Positions 37,481-49,796 of a DNA stretch of 64,000 nt are shown piece by piece. The stretch covers positions 6,320,642 through 6,384,641 of the forward strand of contig CM033116.1 of the NCBI GenBank assembly GCA_019321725.1. The letters are read 5' to 3'. Position 1 is the stretch's first letter. Each line of letters begins with the position of its first letter. The position numbers were made by a program, and so were the translations under genes. The stretch is from Paulownia fortunei (lineage: Eukaryota; Streptophyta; Magnoliopsida; Lamiales; Paulowniaceae). The notes beneath the pieces were generated by a model that saw only the letters and a list, made by a program, of their open reading frames with translations, made no database searches and was not told the origin of the DNA.

Positions 37481-37781
37481 CGGCCGATTCAAATTTCAAT
37501 CCATCTAATTTAAGATGAGTTTTTAAAATTACAAAAGAATTTAGAATATATATTAATTTATATTCAAATCAATCTAGTCTTGAACCCATCTTATTTTATT
37601 TTTATTTTTATTTTAAATTTTAATATATATTTATTTAAATAACATTATTTTTTGAAAATATATTTTAAAAAAAAATAATGGTGTTATTTTTTAAAAATAT
37701 ATTTTTTAATATTTTAAAATTATAAAAAAAATAGCGGGTCTAACCCAAACCCAACGAATCCAAATCCAAGTATTTAAACAC
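37481..37781. repeat. Dispersed AT-rich repeat, copy 3
   Basis: Same core as the copies at 20537 and 28467, including GTGTTATTTTTTAAAAATATA and the GTCTAACCCAAACCCAAC side. The left end is less complete. Confidence 0.55.
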
Positions 37782-39447
37782 CTTAGCTAGACGATTCTAG
37801 GGTTTCAGCAAATACATTTCGTTGTCTTCGTTAAATTTAATTTTTCACCATGCTCAAGACATACATGTACAGTGAATGATTGATTGAGTTAATAACTAAA
37901 AAAATAGATGAAAGTCACATAAGAAATTTAGAACATATGGAAACTCAAAATTATCCAGGTACAATGAATTTAATGTTGTTATCAATTGGACCTGTTTAAC
38001 TCCTAAACCCTTCAATTTGGACACGCAAAAAACTCTAGACCTTGCAAGTGATTCTCAACTTTTGGAGTTGTTCTTAACTAGTGGTGAGAATGATCTGAGT
38101 TTGGAGTGGTCCATTCTAACTTTTAGAACGAGGGTATAAAAAAATCAGAGACCACAAGCATCATATCCCTATCTGATTCTCCAACTCATAGTAGAGCATA
38201 TCACACCTTGATAAAATACCATTTGTTTTCTTCCAAACATAAAAAAGTCGGTATCCCCACCAAAGAAAGCATACAATGATAAAAATGATTCCTATTTATG
38301 ATATTACAGCATTGGATTTATTTTTACATGAAACATAACTGATTCAATTTATGACTATTAAGAATAATATTATTGAAATGCTATAAATTATTCTTACAAG
38401 ATTTCAGAATAATCACAACTATTCATCATACACAAATAACTGTAAGTGTTCAAACGACTTTAAGTCCCACAACCTTCCAACAATTACACAAAACCTGTAA
38501 CCTCCTAAGAATTACACAGAGTCGTTAGTGACATGTTCTTCACAATCTTTTACAGTTTACCCAGGAACAGACGATCAGTTAGCTAGCACATGCATGCACA
38601 CACACTACAAAAAGTGGCCGTAGATGAACAAAATCATAAATATAAAGGCAGTATTAACCCATAAATGAGCATGAGGATCATCACTATGTATAAACACCCA
38701 CAGCTAGGTGCCACTAGTTCTACCAAGAATATCCAGTTCTTGAAAATATAACAAAGAGAGACGACTTTTCTTGTTTGGTACAGCCAGAGAAGCCATTGTA
38801 ACTTCCATTTTTCACTTCCTTTTTCTTCATTTCAATCAACATACTTCGTACGATAGATAATGAGAGCTAGGAAGGACGTGGTCAATTTACAAAGTATTCG
38901 GGTAATGAATAAAAAATATGATTAAACTGGCAGATGATTGGATTTGTTCACAAACATCCTTCTAATGTTGCATTTAGTTTTAGGGAGCCATTTTGATAGA
39001 GAATCTGACATAATAAAATCGGACATGACTTTGTGACTCTTAAGGCCAATCTCGGTAGATTCTAACTGTTCATATATTTCAGACATAAATAAAGAGATGA
39101 TGGCATTACGTCAAAACTGGTTTCAGAGGCATAAGGCGTGGAAAGGATAGAAAGAGAACTTCATGAGCACATAATTCACATATTCTGAATATGTTTCACG
39201 GTTTGAATCTGTAGAATTCATGATCGCTTCTCAGATGGAAATTACACTCTCCATATTTAACACAAATTAATCATCCAATGGAAGTTGGAAGATGGCATCC
39301 CAAGGGCATTTTCTTGTTCACAATCTTCAGAATACCCAAGAGATCAAATGGAAAAACAAATTTGTTCCTCTCTTTATTTCGAAATTGCAGTTGAACTCAA
39401 AAAGTTCACCTGAAAGTGGTCCCAAGAACTGTCCTGCACAGTCAAAA
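37782..39447. other. Spacer and 3' flank of the ATP synthase d gene
   Basis: No independent gene is seen. The right part presumably includes the 3'-UTR of the minus-strand gene ending at 39448. Confidence 0.5.
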
Positions 39448-39621
39448 CTAATAGCCCCAATAATCATTTCTAATCTCATCATCAAACTTCTTCTTGAGCT
39501 CCGGATGCTTCGCAAAGTATTCATCAGCTGTCATGGTACTAAGCTTCTTCTGTTACACCAAAACAAGGTATGAAAATCCATCTTAAAGTGTGTGCGGTGC
39601 CATTGTGCATGTGTGTGTGGG

Positions 39622-39675
<54 letters not shown>

Positions 39676-42600
39676 CAAATATAGATTCATGAATGCAAAA
39701 ACCAAATTTTCATCACCTTCAACTCTTGGACTTCCACAATTTCTTTTTCTAATCTTTCAGACTCCTTCAGTGACAGCTCCTCAGCCTCTTTCAGCTCTAC
39801 CAACTGCAACGCAAGTGAATTTCACTATAAGATTCTCCCACATTCTTAATATACCAGCTGAACAAGGAGGTTTTGGAATAAGTTCCTCATTGGACCTATC
39901 CCAGGATACATTCAGTCGCGAATAAGTAGAAAAATTTGCTTGGTGTGTGTGAATCATTGCTTATTATTAGATGGAATACCTATGTAACACTATATTCACT
40001 TGGTATGCCCCTCAAGTACCATTCCATATGATGTACTTTCTTAAAGAATGTCTTAAAAAACATCATCTGGAATATTCAGGATAATCTCATGATATTTATT
40101 TGAGTGATTTTAAAAGGTTACTTCAAAGAATAATTTAAGTATATTAGGATTCTCTGAGATGCGGATTTACATAAACAGATGGCCTCTTTAACATTTCTTT
40201 CTACTCTTCATGAAATTATGTTTGATTTTATGTTAATTTAAATACTCATGGAGCTATAGTTCCTGCATGTATAATTATACATCTCAAATGTATCAGCTGC
40301 CAAAGCTATAGTACCAACAAAAACCTCTTCCATTTATTAGGCCATATAAAGTAGAGAAAGACATACAGATTTCCCAAATTTTAGGAAAAAAGTACAGAAA
40401 TATAGGTTGCATTCATGATTATCTCACCAAGGCGTCGAACTTAGGTTTGTACTGAGGAGTGACATTGTCAACATACTGTGGGATTTTAATTTCTGCACAG
40501 AAGTAAATAGATGCATAAAATCAGATAATTGAACTGAAAACCAATGGAAGTAAAAATAGTAACAAGTTCAAAACATTGCATGGGATCTTTGATAAAAAGC
40601 TCTAACAGCAAACCAGGAATTACATCTTCCTGATTCAATATATGACAGAAAATTTCACTAATACTGTTGCTAATGGTTGCCAAATGAAGGATATTTAGAT
40701 ACAACGAGACCAATTTCACTAACACACACAATTGCAATGATGACATTGAATAATTAAAATATCAAAACACCAATATAAAAATTCAAAAATATTTCATTTG
40801 AATGCTTTAAAGACGCTGATCTCAATTATTTCAAACATGACGCTCTCATGATTTGTACTTTCACCTTGACATGAGGTAATCATGAGATGCAGTTAAATTG
40901 GACGGTAATGGAGAGAAAGTGAAGGGAACACAAAGGAAAGACCAATTAATAGGGGAATGGACATGAAAGAAGCGGGAAACTGGTGCTTTACGTAGAGCAA
41001 CTCTCAACTTAAAGATCATTAACTTACTTCCCTCCTCCGCATTCAAATATGAACATTTCCTTTCTCTTCCCTTCGCTTTCCCGCTGTTAGCCTCAAGTCT
41101 TCAAAAGAAAATTGTATTCTAGTTTGCAGTCGCTTCAGCGTAGACATATTGATTGGTTTCAAGTTCAACAAGCATATTGGCATATGGATTACATCGTTTA
41201 GGACACTTTAAATCTTTCGTAAGCTTTAATATAAGCAAATATACAAGTAAAATACTTCAAAACCCAAAGCTCAGCCTATTCTAAGCAGTAAAATAACAAT
41301 TGGAAAAGTCGTAAAATAACAGAACCATCTATAATGAGTTTCCTGCTGCAGCAGCACAGAAGGGTTTGAATATTGTTTCTAACATTCAGGCAAGGGAGAA
41401 TTACTTGACGAATATAGTCTTGAAGCAGGGTAGACCAAGTAGAAGGGTTTGAATATTGTTTCTAACATTCAGGCAAGGGAGAATTACTTGATGAATATAG
41501 TCTTGAAGCAGGGTAGACCAAGTATTTAACTAAGGAAGTTGCTTACCAATACTGACAAAAAATTTAAGGAAAAAAACAATATAATAAACAGAAGGCAGGG
41601 ACAGAGAGGAAATGGATACAAAAGGCAACACTTAGCACATACCATCATAAGCTTGCTTGTACACATCAACCAAACGAGAGCCAATCCCTTTTCTGTAATA
41701 CTCCCAGTCTACAGGTTCTGGTTCCTGCATATTTATGAATAAAAAGAATAATTATAACCATCTATAATTTACATTTCTACCTTGTCTTATAATTTTATTG
41801 ATTGATTTATTTATTTATTGTCTCGTAGGGATTATTAGACTTGGTTAAAATGATAGCATTGAATTTTGAAAGAAAATAATGCTGATAGATTCTATGGGAT
41901 CAAAGGACCACCAGAGTCGACAAAAATCTCTCAGTTTTCTTTGTTTATCTAATGGAAATAATAAACAATTGTATTGCACTGCACAAGACTTTCGAGCATG
42001 TTTATTTACGTTTCAAACCACCTATGTTATCATTTCTTCTATTTAAATGTTCGAAAATGTGTTTATTTTATCCACTTTTTAATGGAAATACCACTTATTC
42101 TCATTTTCACACTTTTCTCGGTCAAACTTACAAATGCAAACAGGGCTTCCCAAACCTAAGCAATGCCCTTTCCATCCCTACACTTCCCTTTTATTGCCTA
42201 GGCCTGCAAATGGCTGGTCATTTCCCATCAATCTAGCCTCTGCCTCATCTCTCGTAGCAAACAGTAGAGCATGTCTTCTCTCACCCATTCTACTTTAATG
42301 CTCATGCAGGAAGAACAATCAGCTCATCCATCAAAACACCTCTCATCTCTCCCCTCCCTCTCAGAATTTAGCCCCACATAAATAATTTCCCCATAGGCAA
42401 TGATTACACAAAAAATAACTAATTTACATTTTATTCAATATTTACAAGGTACCAAATGGTAGGAAGATTTGACATCTGCGGGGCCCATTTCTCCATTCAA
42501 AACTAAATAAACATGTAAAATCACGTATTTTTTCTCTAATGGAATTATCATAACAAACACGTTTTCACTTTAATACCTATAAAATCAACATTTCAACAAA

Positions 42601-45600
42601 ACTATACCTATCACATTTTCAGTTCACACAAAAACCGAGTGAAAATATTTACACGCCTGAAAATGATGGAAACGAGAAAATCTTGAAAATGCCATTTGGA
42701 AACATAAACAACTCCCTCACACGTCTCTCACACGAGTGTATGACATATAAACTTGATAAGAATATTAAGATGTTGGTTTTTTTCTCTTGGAAAACATATT
42801 ATGTCAAAGTATTAGCCTGTCCAAATGATTGCTCTTTTAAACTAAACCTGAAGCTACATTAAGTAGTAATACTAACTTATTAAAATGAATACACAAAATT
42901 TGTATGGAATTACAAATAGGAGATCATATCTTTTTTCTGGTTTTCAAGCACAGATTACATTCATTGATTTATGAGTAAGGAATACAAGAACGAAGGTACA
43001 CATGGGAGTTAGATTTATGTATTTGGTTCAAGCATTAAAATAAGATTACAAAATACTACTACAAAATGCAACATAAACAAAGCTTCTCTCACCAAAACTT
43101 TGAACAGGCCCAATAATATTAGCAGATAGGATAAATATACTCACAATACTTTAAAGATTCTAGGAATCACAGACCACAGACTTGCAAAAATAAAACAACT
43201 CAATAAAAATTATATTGATAAACACTGACCCACTGAAATAGGCAAGCATTGCAAGAAGCAAAATATGAGATTCAATGGAAGGTTATTACAAATAATCAGA
43301 CATATATGTTATTTCAATTAATAGAAATTTGAACACCAAGATGACTAAGCAGCAGACTAAGGTAACATACATGAGCCCTAAGGAGGTGGGCGCCAGACAA
43401 GTAGAGTGATATCAATATGACGTCAGCAAGCTAACGTAAGCGTGATGACAGTATGGCGTCAGCAACATGACATCATCATCTAGAAAAATCTGATAACGTC
43501 ATCTATGACGTAAGCCCTAACACAGCTGGCAGAAGTGACGCAAGTCATGACGTCAGCAAGGACAGTTGCCCCGACAGCATTTGTCGGAATAAGCTTTACT
43601 TTAATAAAGTGAAGAATCTACTTTTGTAAAGATGTCCTGTAACGCGTCCCTAATTTTAGTAAAAAAAGATAGGATATTATTGTACTAGTGTCAGTAGATT
43701 GCATCCGACGCGTCTGTAAAGAGTGGCTGAGATTTAGCCACATGTCTTGATATTGAGAGTCAGTCTATTAATCAGGTTTGGAGTCCGGAATTCATGTCCG
43801 TGACTCTCGCCTATAAATAAGCCAGTCCCTTGTACATTTTGATTATCACAAGCAATAAACCACTTTAATATTATATTCCGCTATCTCTAAACCCCTCTCT
43901 CTCCCTCTCTAAAACCAAAAAAAAACCCAACCACCCCAACTGGTATCAGAGCCTGAAAAGGTTCTGCGCCAAGAATTAGTAGAAGGAATACACCCTTTCT
44001 AAACAACCCTCCCTTCAAGGAAGGGGAAAAGCCCTTTAGCAGTTTAGTTCTATAAATAGAAGTTTAATTAGATAAGCTTGCCTTACCCTACCTCTTACTC
44101 CTCGAAAATAAAAAGGCCCTTGAGAAACTCAAAACTCGTAAAAGACCGGAAGGAGCCCGCTTCAAGAAAAGAAGGCCGTTTCAAGGGAGAGTACGGGTGA
44201 AATAGAACATAAACTGAAAATAGGCTGAGTACCCAATAAACTATATAAGAGTTATATCTGTTTTAGTTTTATGGTAATCTTTCAAGATCTTGTTATACTT
44301 TATTTGAAATAGATTATATTAATAGCATACAACTGTTTCGGTTCAAAAACCAAATAGACCTAGAACTACAAAGTTGTCAAGAGGCAATTTTGTCTCTAAG
44401 AAGCGAACCAATTTTTGAAAACATATATAAAGAATTTGATAATTAGTACAGCTAATTATCCTAATCAACAAACAAATTCAAGAAATTGAATTCAAATAAA
44501 ATATATGAACAAAATAGAATACCTAGACCTAGCCATCAAGGAAAGATCTAGAAATAGTAAAACAACTGTAGAAGGACACCAACTAGCGTGCAACTTCCTT
44601 GATAACTTTAAACACATCTTCCATAAATTAAACTCGATGGTAGATCTAGTGATAAGCTTAGGTCTCGAACAACAAAAACAGTTTGAATACTGCCAAAAGA
44701 TACTAAACGAAGAAATTTCATGTCCAAGAAAAACTCGGTTGGGGTTTTTTGGTTTGAGTGAGAGTGGCATTTAGACACAGCGGAATATAATATTAAAGTG
44801 ATTTATTGCTTGCGATAATCAAAATGTACAAGGGACTGGCCTATTTATCAGTGAGAGTCACAGACTCCAAACCTGATTAATAAGCTGACGTTCAAAATCA
44901 AGACACGTGGCTAAATCTCAGCCACTCTTTACACAGGCGTCGGTTGCAAGCCACCGACAGTAGTACAATAATATCCTATCTTTTTTTACTAAAGTTAGGG
45001 ACGCATAGTTATGGGACAACTCTTTACAAAAGTAGATTCCTTTATTAAAATAAAGCTTATTTTGACAGATGTTTTCGGGGCAACTGTCCTTACTGACGTC
45101 ATGGTTTGCGTCATTTTTGTCAGTTGTGTTAAGGCTTACATCATGAATGATGTCATCATATTTTTCTAGATGATGATGATGTTGTCATATTGATGTTATG
45201 TTGCTGACGCCATACTGTTGTCATGCTTACGTTAGCTTGCTAACGTCATATTGATATCACTCTACCGGTCCACCATGCTTTGTTGTTAACTCTGATATTG
45301 TTGTTAACTAGACAGCATGACATCATCATCTAGAAATATTCATCCATGGCGTAAGCCCAACTGGCAGAAGTGACGCATGCCACGACGTCAACAAGGACAG
45401 TTGCCCCGACAGCATCTATCAGAATAAGCTTTACTTTTATAAAGGAATCTACTTTTGTAAAGATGTCCTGTAAAGAGTGATCTCATGACCACGCGTTCTT
45501 AACTTTAGTCAAAAAAGACAGGATATTATTGTACTAGTGTCGGTGGCTTGCAGCCGACGCGTCTGTAAAGAGTGACTGAGATTTAGCCACGTGATCTTGA

Positions 45601-46875
45601 GCGTCAATTTATTAATCAGGTTTGGAGTCTGAAATTCATATCCGTGACCCTTGCCTATAAATAGGACAGTCCCTTATATATTTTGATCATTGCAAGCAAT
45701 AAACCACTTTAATATTATATTCCGCTGTCTCTAAATGCCTCTCTCTGTAAAACCAAAAAAACACGTCATGTGCATCCCTTGCCTGTTAGCAAAATGTTTA
45801 CAAGATACGACATTGTGAACCCAATCCATACAAATTTTTATTTCTTCTCGAGAGCAATAAAGAACTCTAATTCACAATTCTTGGCATTTGTACTAAGATT
45901 GCTTTCATTGATTTCTTCCAATGCCACCCATGGTTTGACTTTCACTCCATCCATGTCACATCAAATTGTAAAACACTGTTTATTTTTCTCTCTTTACCTA
46001 TTGCTAATCTTCTAATTCAAATTCCAAACATGAATATTTGGGCGCCGTTTCGTTTCTGATTTCCAGCACCTAAGAGAATTGATGAAAATTTTCACAGGTT
46101 TCTGTTCAAAATTGATGGAAAATTTCACAACTTCCTTGTGAATTGCATCTCGCAATCTGAATAGATAATGGACTCAGCCCCTATTTTGTGCCACTATACC
46201 CAGCACAAATCGCTCCAATGTTTGACTTACAAGTAAATTAGATGAGGGAAATGAACCAAGCAACATGAAAATGGAAGAATCACTACAGTTCCAATTTCAA
46301 ACACAAATTTTATCAAGATTTTAAGTTTTAAACCTATCTAACTCAATCAAAAAAAAAAATAAAAAATAAAAAATGGAAGAATAAACACAATCCTAAACCA
46401 AAATAATCCCCTTAATTAATCGCTTTTTGAAACTCACCGAATATTAATGCGGTCTTACTGAGCATCTAAACTTAATCTCAAACCCGAAAAAATAAAAAAA
46501 AATTCAAATAGCTCAGATCATTAAACGATACCCAACCAGAAAAAACAGCTAAAATCAACAGATCTGTACATCTGCTCCACTCCCATCACAAAAAAAAAAA
46601 AAAACCCAGATGATGCACAACGCGCCTAAAATGCGAGAGGTAAATGAACCGTTTACCAACAAATACAAAGAAAGAAACAAGGGTGGGGGCATAAAATATT
46701 CGACCTGGCTGAACTTGGTCTGAAGCTGAGTGTTGACCTCGTCGAAGGCGCGGCGGAGGGTTGCGAACTCCTTGCGAGCCTCGTCGGAGACCAGCAGTTT
46801 CGCCATACCATCCCAGTCGATGGTCCTCCCGGCCTTGAATGCCACGTCAACTACCTTCTTTCCCACGCCGCTCAT
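39448..46875 (-). CDS. ATPQ: ATP synthase subunit d, mitochondrial
   Basis: Subunit d belongs to the peripheral stalk that holds the F1 head of mitochondrial ATP synthase against rotation. Five minus-strand exons are in phase with GT-AG junctions: 46875-46705, 41724-41643, 40492-40428, 39803-39717 and 39549-39448. Their product is 168 residues, the usual plant length. It starts MSGVGKKVVDVAFKAGRTID, continues WDGMAKLLVSDEARKEF, EPEPVDWEYYRKGIGSRLVD and IPQYVDNVTPQYKPKFDAL, has a charged helical stretch (ELKEAEELSLKESERLEKEI), and ends DDEIRNDYWGY. No cleavable presequence is evident, as in other plant members. All codons are intact. Intron 1 (41725-46704) is exceptionally long at ~5 kb because it holds a pararetrovirus-like insertion; introns 2 and 4 contain an 83-bp duplication and an AG microsatellite. 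Confidence 0.97.
39627..39672. repeat. (AG)n microsatellite in ATP synthase d intron 4
   Basis: A run of about 22 AG units lies between exons 5 and 4 of the minus-strand gene, as a CT tract on the transcribed RNA. It begins only about 45 bases from the exon 4 donor. Confidence 0.95.
41359..41524. repeat. 83-bp tandem duplication in ATP synthase d intron 2
   Basis: GAAGGGTTTGAATATTGTTT at 41359 recurs at 41442. The two units are nearly identical (one visible C/T difference), so the duplication is recent. Confidence 0.95.
43401..43940 (+). mobile_element. Pararetrovirus-like promoter/terminal region, copy A
   Basis: This ~540-bp segment contains clustered TGACG motifs, including TGACGTAAG (about 43508) and a TGACGCAAGTCATGACGTCA stretch (about 43535-43554). 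These resemble the as-1 elements of plant pararetrovirus promoters. A TATAAATA box lies near 43811 and AATAAA near 43855. It ends just before an exact Met-tRNA primer-binding site. The promoter-short terminal region-PBS order is that of an endogenous caulimovirid intergenic region, and would also fit an LTR. It lies antisense to the host gene inside its first intron. Confidence 0.6.
43941..43952 (+). other. Met-tRNA primer-binding site
   Basis: TGGTATCAGAGC is complementary to the 3' end of plant initiator Met-tRNA. It primes minus-strand synthesis in plant pararetroviruses and in many Copia elements. It lies immediately after copy A. Confidence 0.85.
43953..44504 (+). other. Leader-like region after the primer-binding site
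   Basis: About 550 bases with no long frame separate the primer-binding site from the first ORF. That length matches the long structured leaders of caulimovirid pregenomic RNA. Inverted complementary stretches near 44030 and 44130 may form structure, but I did not fold it. Confidence 0.45.
44505..44774 (+). pseudogene. Truncated first ORF of the pararetrovirus-like element
   Basis: An 89-codon frame begins MNKIEYLDLAIKERSRNS. It is helical, charged, and carries no enzyme motif. Its position after the long leader fits the small first ORF of badnavirus-like genomes. The EYLDLA string seems reminiscent of that family, which I judge only by eye. The frame runs into inverted copy B at about 44736, so the last dozen codons are junction sequence and the original protein is cut. 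There is no sign of movement protein, coat, protease or reverse transcriptase in the window. Confidence 0.4.
44736..45265 (-). mobile_element. Pararetrovirus-like promoter region, inverted copy B
   Basis: The reverse complement of this ~530-bp block matches copy A almost end to end, from GTAGAGTGATATCAATATGA through the TATA region and AATAAATCACTTTAATATTA to AAACCAAAAAACCCCAACC. It differs by scattered substitutions and small indels. It joins the truncated ORF directly, so the insertion is rearranged and not a simple element with two direct repeats. Confidence 0.85.
45312..45761 (+). mobile_element. Pararetrovirus-like promoter region, copy C
   Basis: A third copy, in the same orientation as A, starts within the unit at AGCATGACATCATCATCTAG and runs to AAAACCAAAAAAACAC, about 20 bases short of where a primer-binding site would be. 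TATAAATAGG lies near 45656 and AATAAA near 45698. It lies head-to-head with copy B across about 46 bp, so the two TATA boxes point outward. After 45761 ordinary intron sequence resumes. Confidence 0.8.
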
Positions 46876-49194
46876 TTTCTCTCTCTACTTCTTTCGATTA
46901 ACTGATAGATAAACGAACTGATCTGAAAGGAGATTGTGAATTTTGTGAGTGACAGCAGAATACTATCAGGCGAAGGGTTGCGGACATATGTTTTGGTTTT
47001 GTATGTATAGTTTCTAACCCTCGGCTACAATGTTCTTTTTTTAAAAAAAAAAAAAATTGCCATATAAATACGTATATGTATATGTATATATATTTGGATA
47101 ATTAAAAACAATATGAAATTATAAATGGTACAATAACTTTTATATATTTTTTAAGTTTATTATATTTAATAAAATGATAATTTGTATAATATTCACATTT
47201 TTAGTGCTATTTTGTTTTATTTGAAATTAATTATTTGATACAAAAGCATAAAAAAATTAGAAAGAAAAAGAAAAAAAAAGTAATTCTACTTTATTTTCAA
47301 CTATATAAATATCAATTATTTTAAATATTCTCTAAAAATAGCTAAGAACACAAATCAACAAAAATAAATAAATTAATAAACACATCTAATACCTTTACTA
47401 TGCGAGTATTTTCTCCTTTTTTAAAAAAATAAATAAAAAAGCAAAAAGTTTTCTACTACGTGGAGCTCAATATAAAGATTTATTAGAATTCATATAAGTT
47501 TAATCTATCTTTAATTTCAACTAATAAATATAAAAATGTTACAGAAATTAACCTTGCATCACTTGAGAAACTAATAACTCTAATTTATTTATGGAGACCC
47601 CAATCCTTGTAGGAGTAGAAAACCATATCGGGTAAGTCAAATGGTGGAAACGGGTCGGTAGCCCATCCCCCCTGGGTTCACCAATATAGCTTGCGTCGGG
47701 CTTAATCAGGATGGGTCATCGGGCTAACCCAATTCAATTTTTTTAAATCTTCTATTATTTATTCTAATTTCAGGTATAATAAATTTGTTGATATTGAATA
47801 CTTTCCTTCATTAATATAAATTTAAGTAGGTTTAGTTAATTATTCATTATTTTGAATTTTTATTTTTATTTTTTCTTCAGTACAAATTTGTTGTCTTTTT
47901 TAAAAATTTATTTTGTTACTATAAATTGTTATCCTAGGTTCAATTTTCAATTTCAATTAGTTTAGAAATATATAATCTAAGTTTGATTTTGAAAAATTTT
48001 AATTATTAAAAATTTATCAACATAAGAAAATTACAAAACTACAACAATATTACATCAATTACGAATAGAAGACAAAAAAAAATGATCTTACATTTTCAAA
48101 AGTTGTAATTTTAAATCTTCAATAGGCATTATACTTATTTATATCGCTTTAATATTTGTGTCTGATCACGGTTTGGTGCTCCAATATTCGTTGGTTTATT
48201 GATACAATTGAAATGTTAATAGATCATGTAGAGAAAAAATCAATAATGAAAAAATATTTTGTGAAGATTTTCACTACTATAAAACATCAAAACATTATTA
48301 CAAAGATAAAACAATGTGACATACAATAACACGAAAAAAGAAATTTCATCAATTATTGGTATCATAAACTTTATCAAAAATGCCCTGCAAATTTTGAATT
48401 ATTAGTGACATCGTAAAATTGAAATAGATAAAAATATTTTAGTAATTTTTCAATTCTTGCGACGTTCTAGAATAGCATTATAAATGTGGTTACCAATATG
48501 TGTATGATATAACAGTAAAAAAATAAATAATTCATAATTTGCATATTTCAACATAAATTCATCGAAATCAGTAACAAAACTCGTCACATGCCAAAATATA
48601 TATATATATATAGAAAGTGAAGTATGTGGAGTATCATAACCAAAGAATGAAGTGTGAAGTTGTGGGAGGTTTACTAATGAGAGATGTGAAGGGGAGTGGA
48701 TTTTCGGGTTAATTCTTATAACAAGTATAATAAATTTGATCAGTGATTGTTCATTCTCATTGAAATATATATATATATATATATATATATAATCGATACA
48801 TGAATAAACTGACTTAACCAAATTTAGGCTCTTGTATTAGCAAAATAGAACATTATCTTCGTATAAATGTATTGAGAGAGTGTAAACGTGGCGCTTGTGT
48901 TTTGTTAATTAATTCATTTTCTTCGTCTATCAAACTTCCCCATTTGATATTTTGAAAACTCAAACAGGTGATTGGGAAAAGCAACGGTTTGATTTTTGCG
49001 AGATTTTAATAAAATCTGGCAGCATAGTAATTATTACAGATTTTAAAATATTAAAAGCAATTTCAAATTTATAATATCATGTTGTAACGTTCCGGAACAT
49101 AATGTATATTTTATCTCAATTTTATTTCATGTTTGTATATATTTCTCTAAAAATATTCAAATGTTTGTGTCCATAAACTTACAATTCTTGAAAA
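46876..49194. other. Intergenic DNA
   Basis: The first ~150 bases contain the promoter of the ATP synthase d gene. The remainder is AT-rich spacer with (AT)n runs near 48595-48611 and 48766-48791 and a short G/C-richer repeat-like patch near 47630-47730. No gene is recognised. Confidence 0.5.
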
Positions 49195-49476
49195 TAGGGT
49201 TTTTACCTACAATACGAACATACGGTTATGAGAGTCTTGGGGTTGTCTAAGGAAAGTCCCTCTGATGCATAAGTAAGTAAATATTTAAGAGAATAAGTAT
49301 TAATTCAAAGCGCGAATTAAAATTGCATTCCTTATAAATGCGAGAATTTGAATTTTTTAAAACTGTTCATTTTGGGATATGGGTCTCATGAGCCTTTAAT
49401 ATTATATAAATCTCGTAGCTGTGGTTACCTTATCAGGCAGATACATTATATTTTAGGGCCACTTGGGCCTCTTACA
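49195..49476 (-). repeat. Left LTR-like repeat (3' LTR) of the Ty3/gypsy element
   Basis: Matches 54638-54900 in direct orientation: GAGAATAAGTATTAA.TCAAAG, TTACCTTATCAGGCAGATA, GGGCCACTTGG..CTCTTACA. The outer edge is poorly defined, and I could not find a target duplication matching the other side. Confidence 0.7.
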
Positions 49477-49796
49477 GGACTTGGACTATCATTTTGCCAC
49501 TGTTTGAGTTAATCATTTATTGGGCTTGAGCAAATATTAAATAAATAAATAAAATAAGTGTGATTTTTATGCATATCATACAATCCCCTAACTCTTGGAC
49601 AAAAGTAGTTGGCTAAGAGTTAAAGTCATTTTAAAAGTGATAGTATTTTTGCATATTAAGAGGGAGTGTAACCCTTCGCTTTCTTTAAGAAGGGAAGCCT
49701 TTGATCTTTATATTCTGAGTCATGAGTTCAAGATGTAGTATATCTATCAAAACTTCAATTTTAAACTTTTTTTCATTTTTTCTCTATGATAGAGTC

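Noticed and set aside
43401..45761. CRISPR-like array or ordinary gene duplication
   Set aside because: Repeat units are ~0.5 kb, in mixed orientations, with promoter-type motifs; there are no short spaced repeats.
48450..48821. 123-codon minus-strand frame
   Set aside because: Composed largely of an AT-microsatellite-derived Ile-Tyr run and AT-rich filler; no domain.
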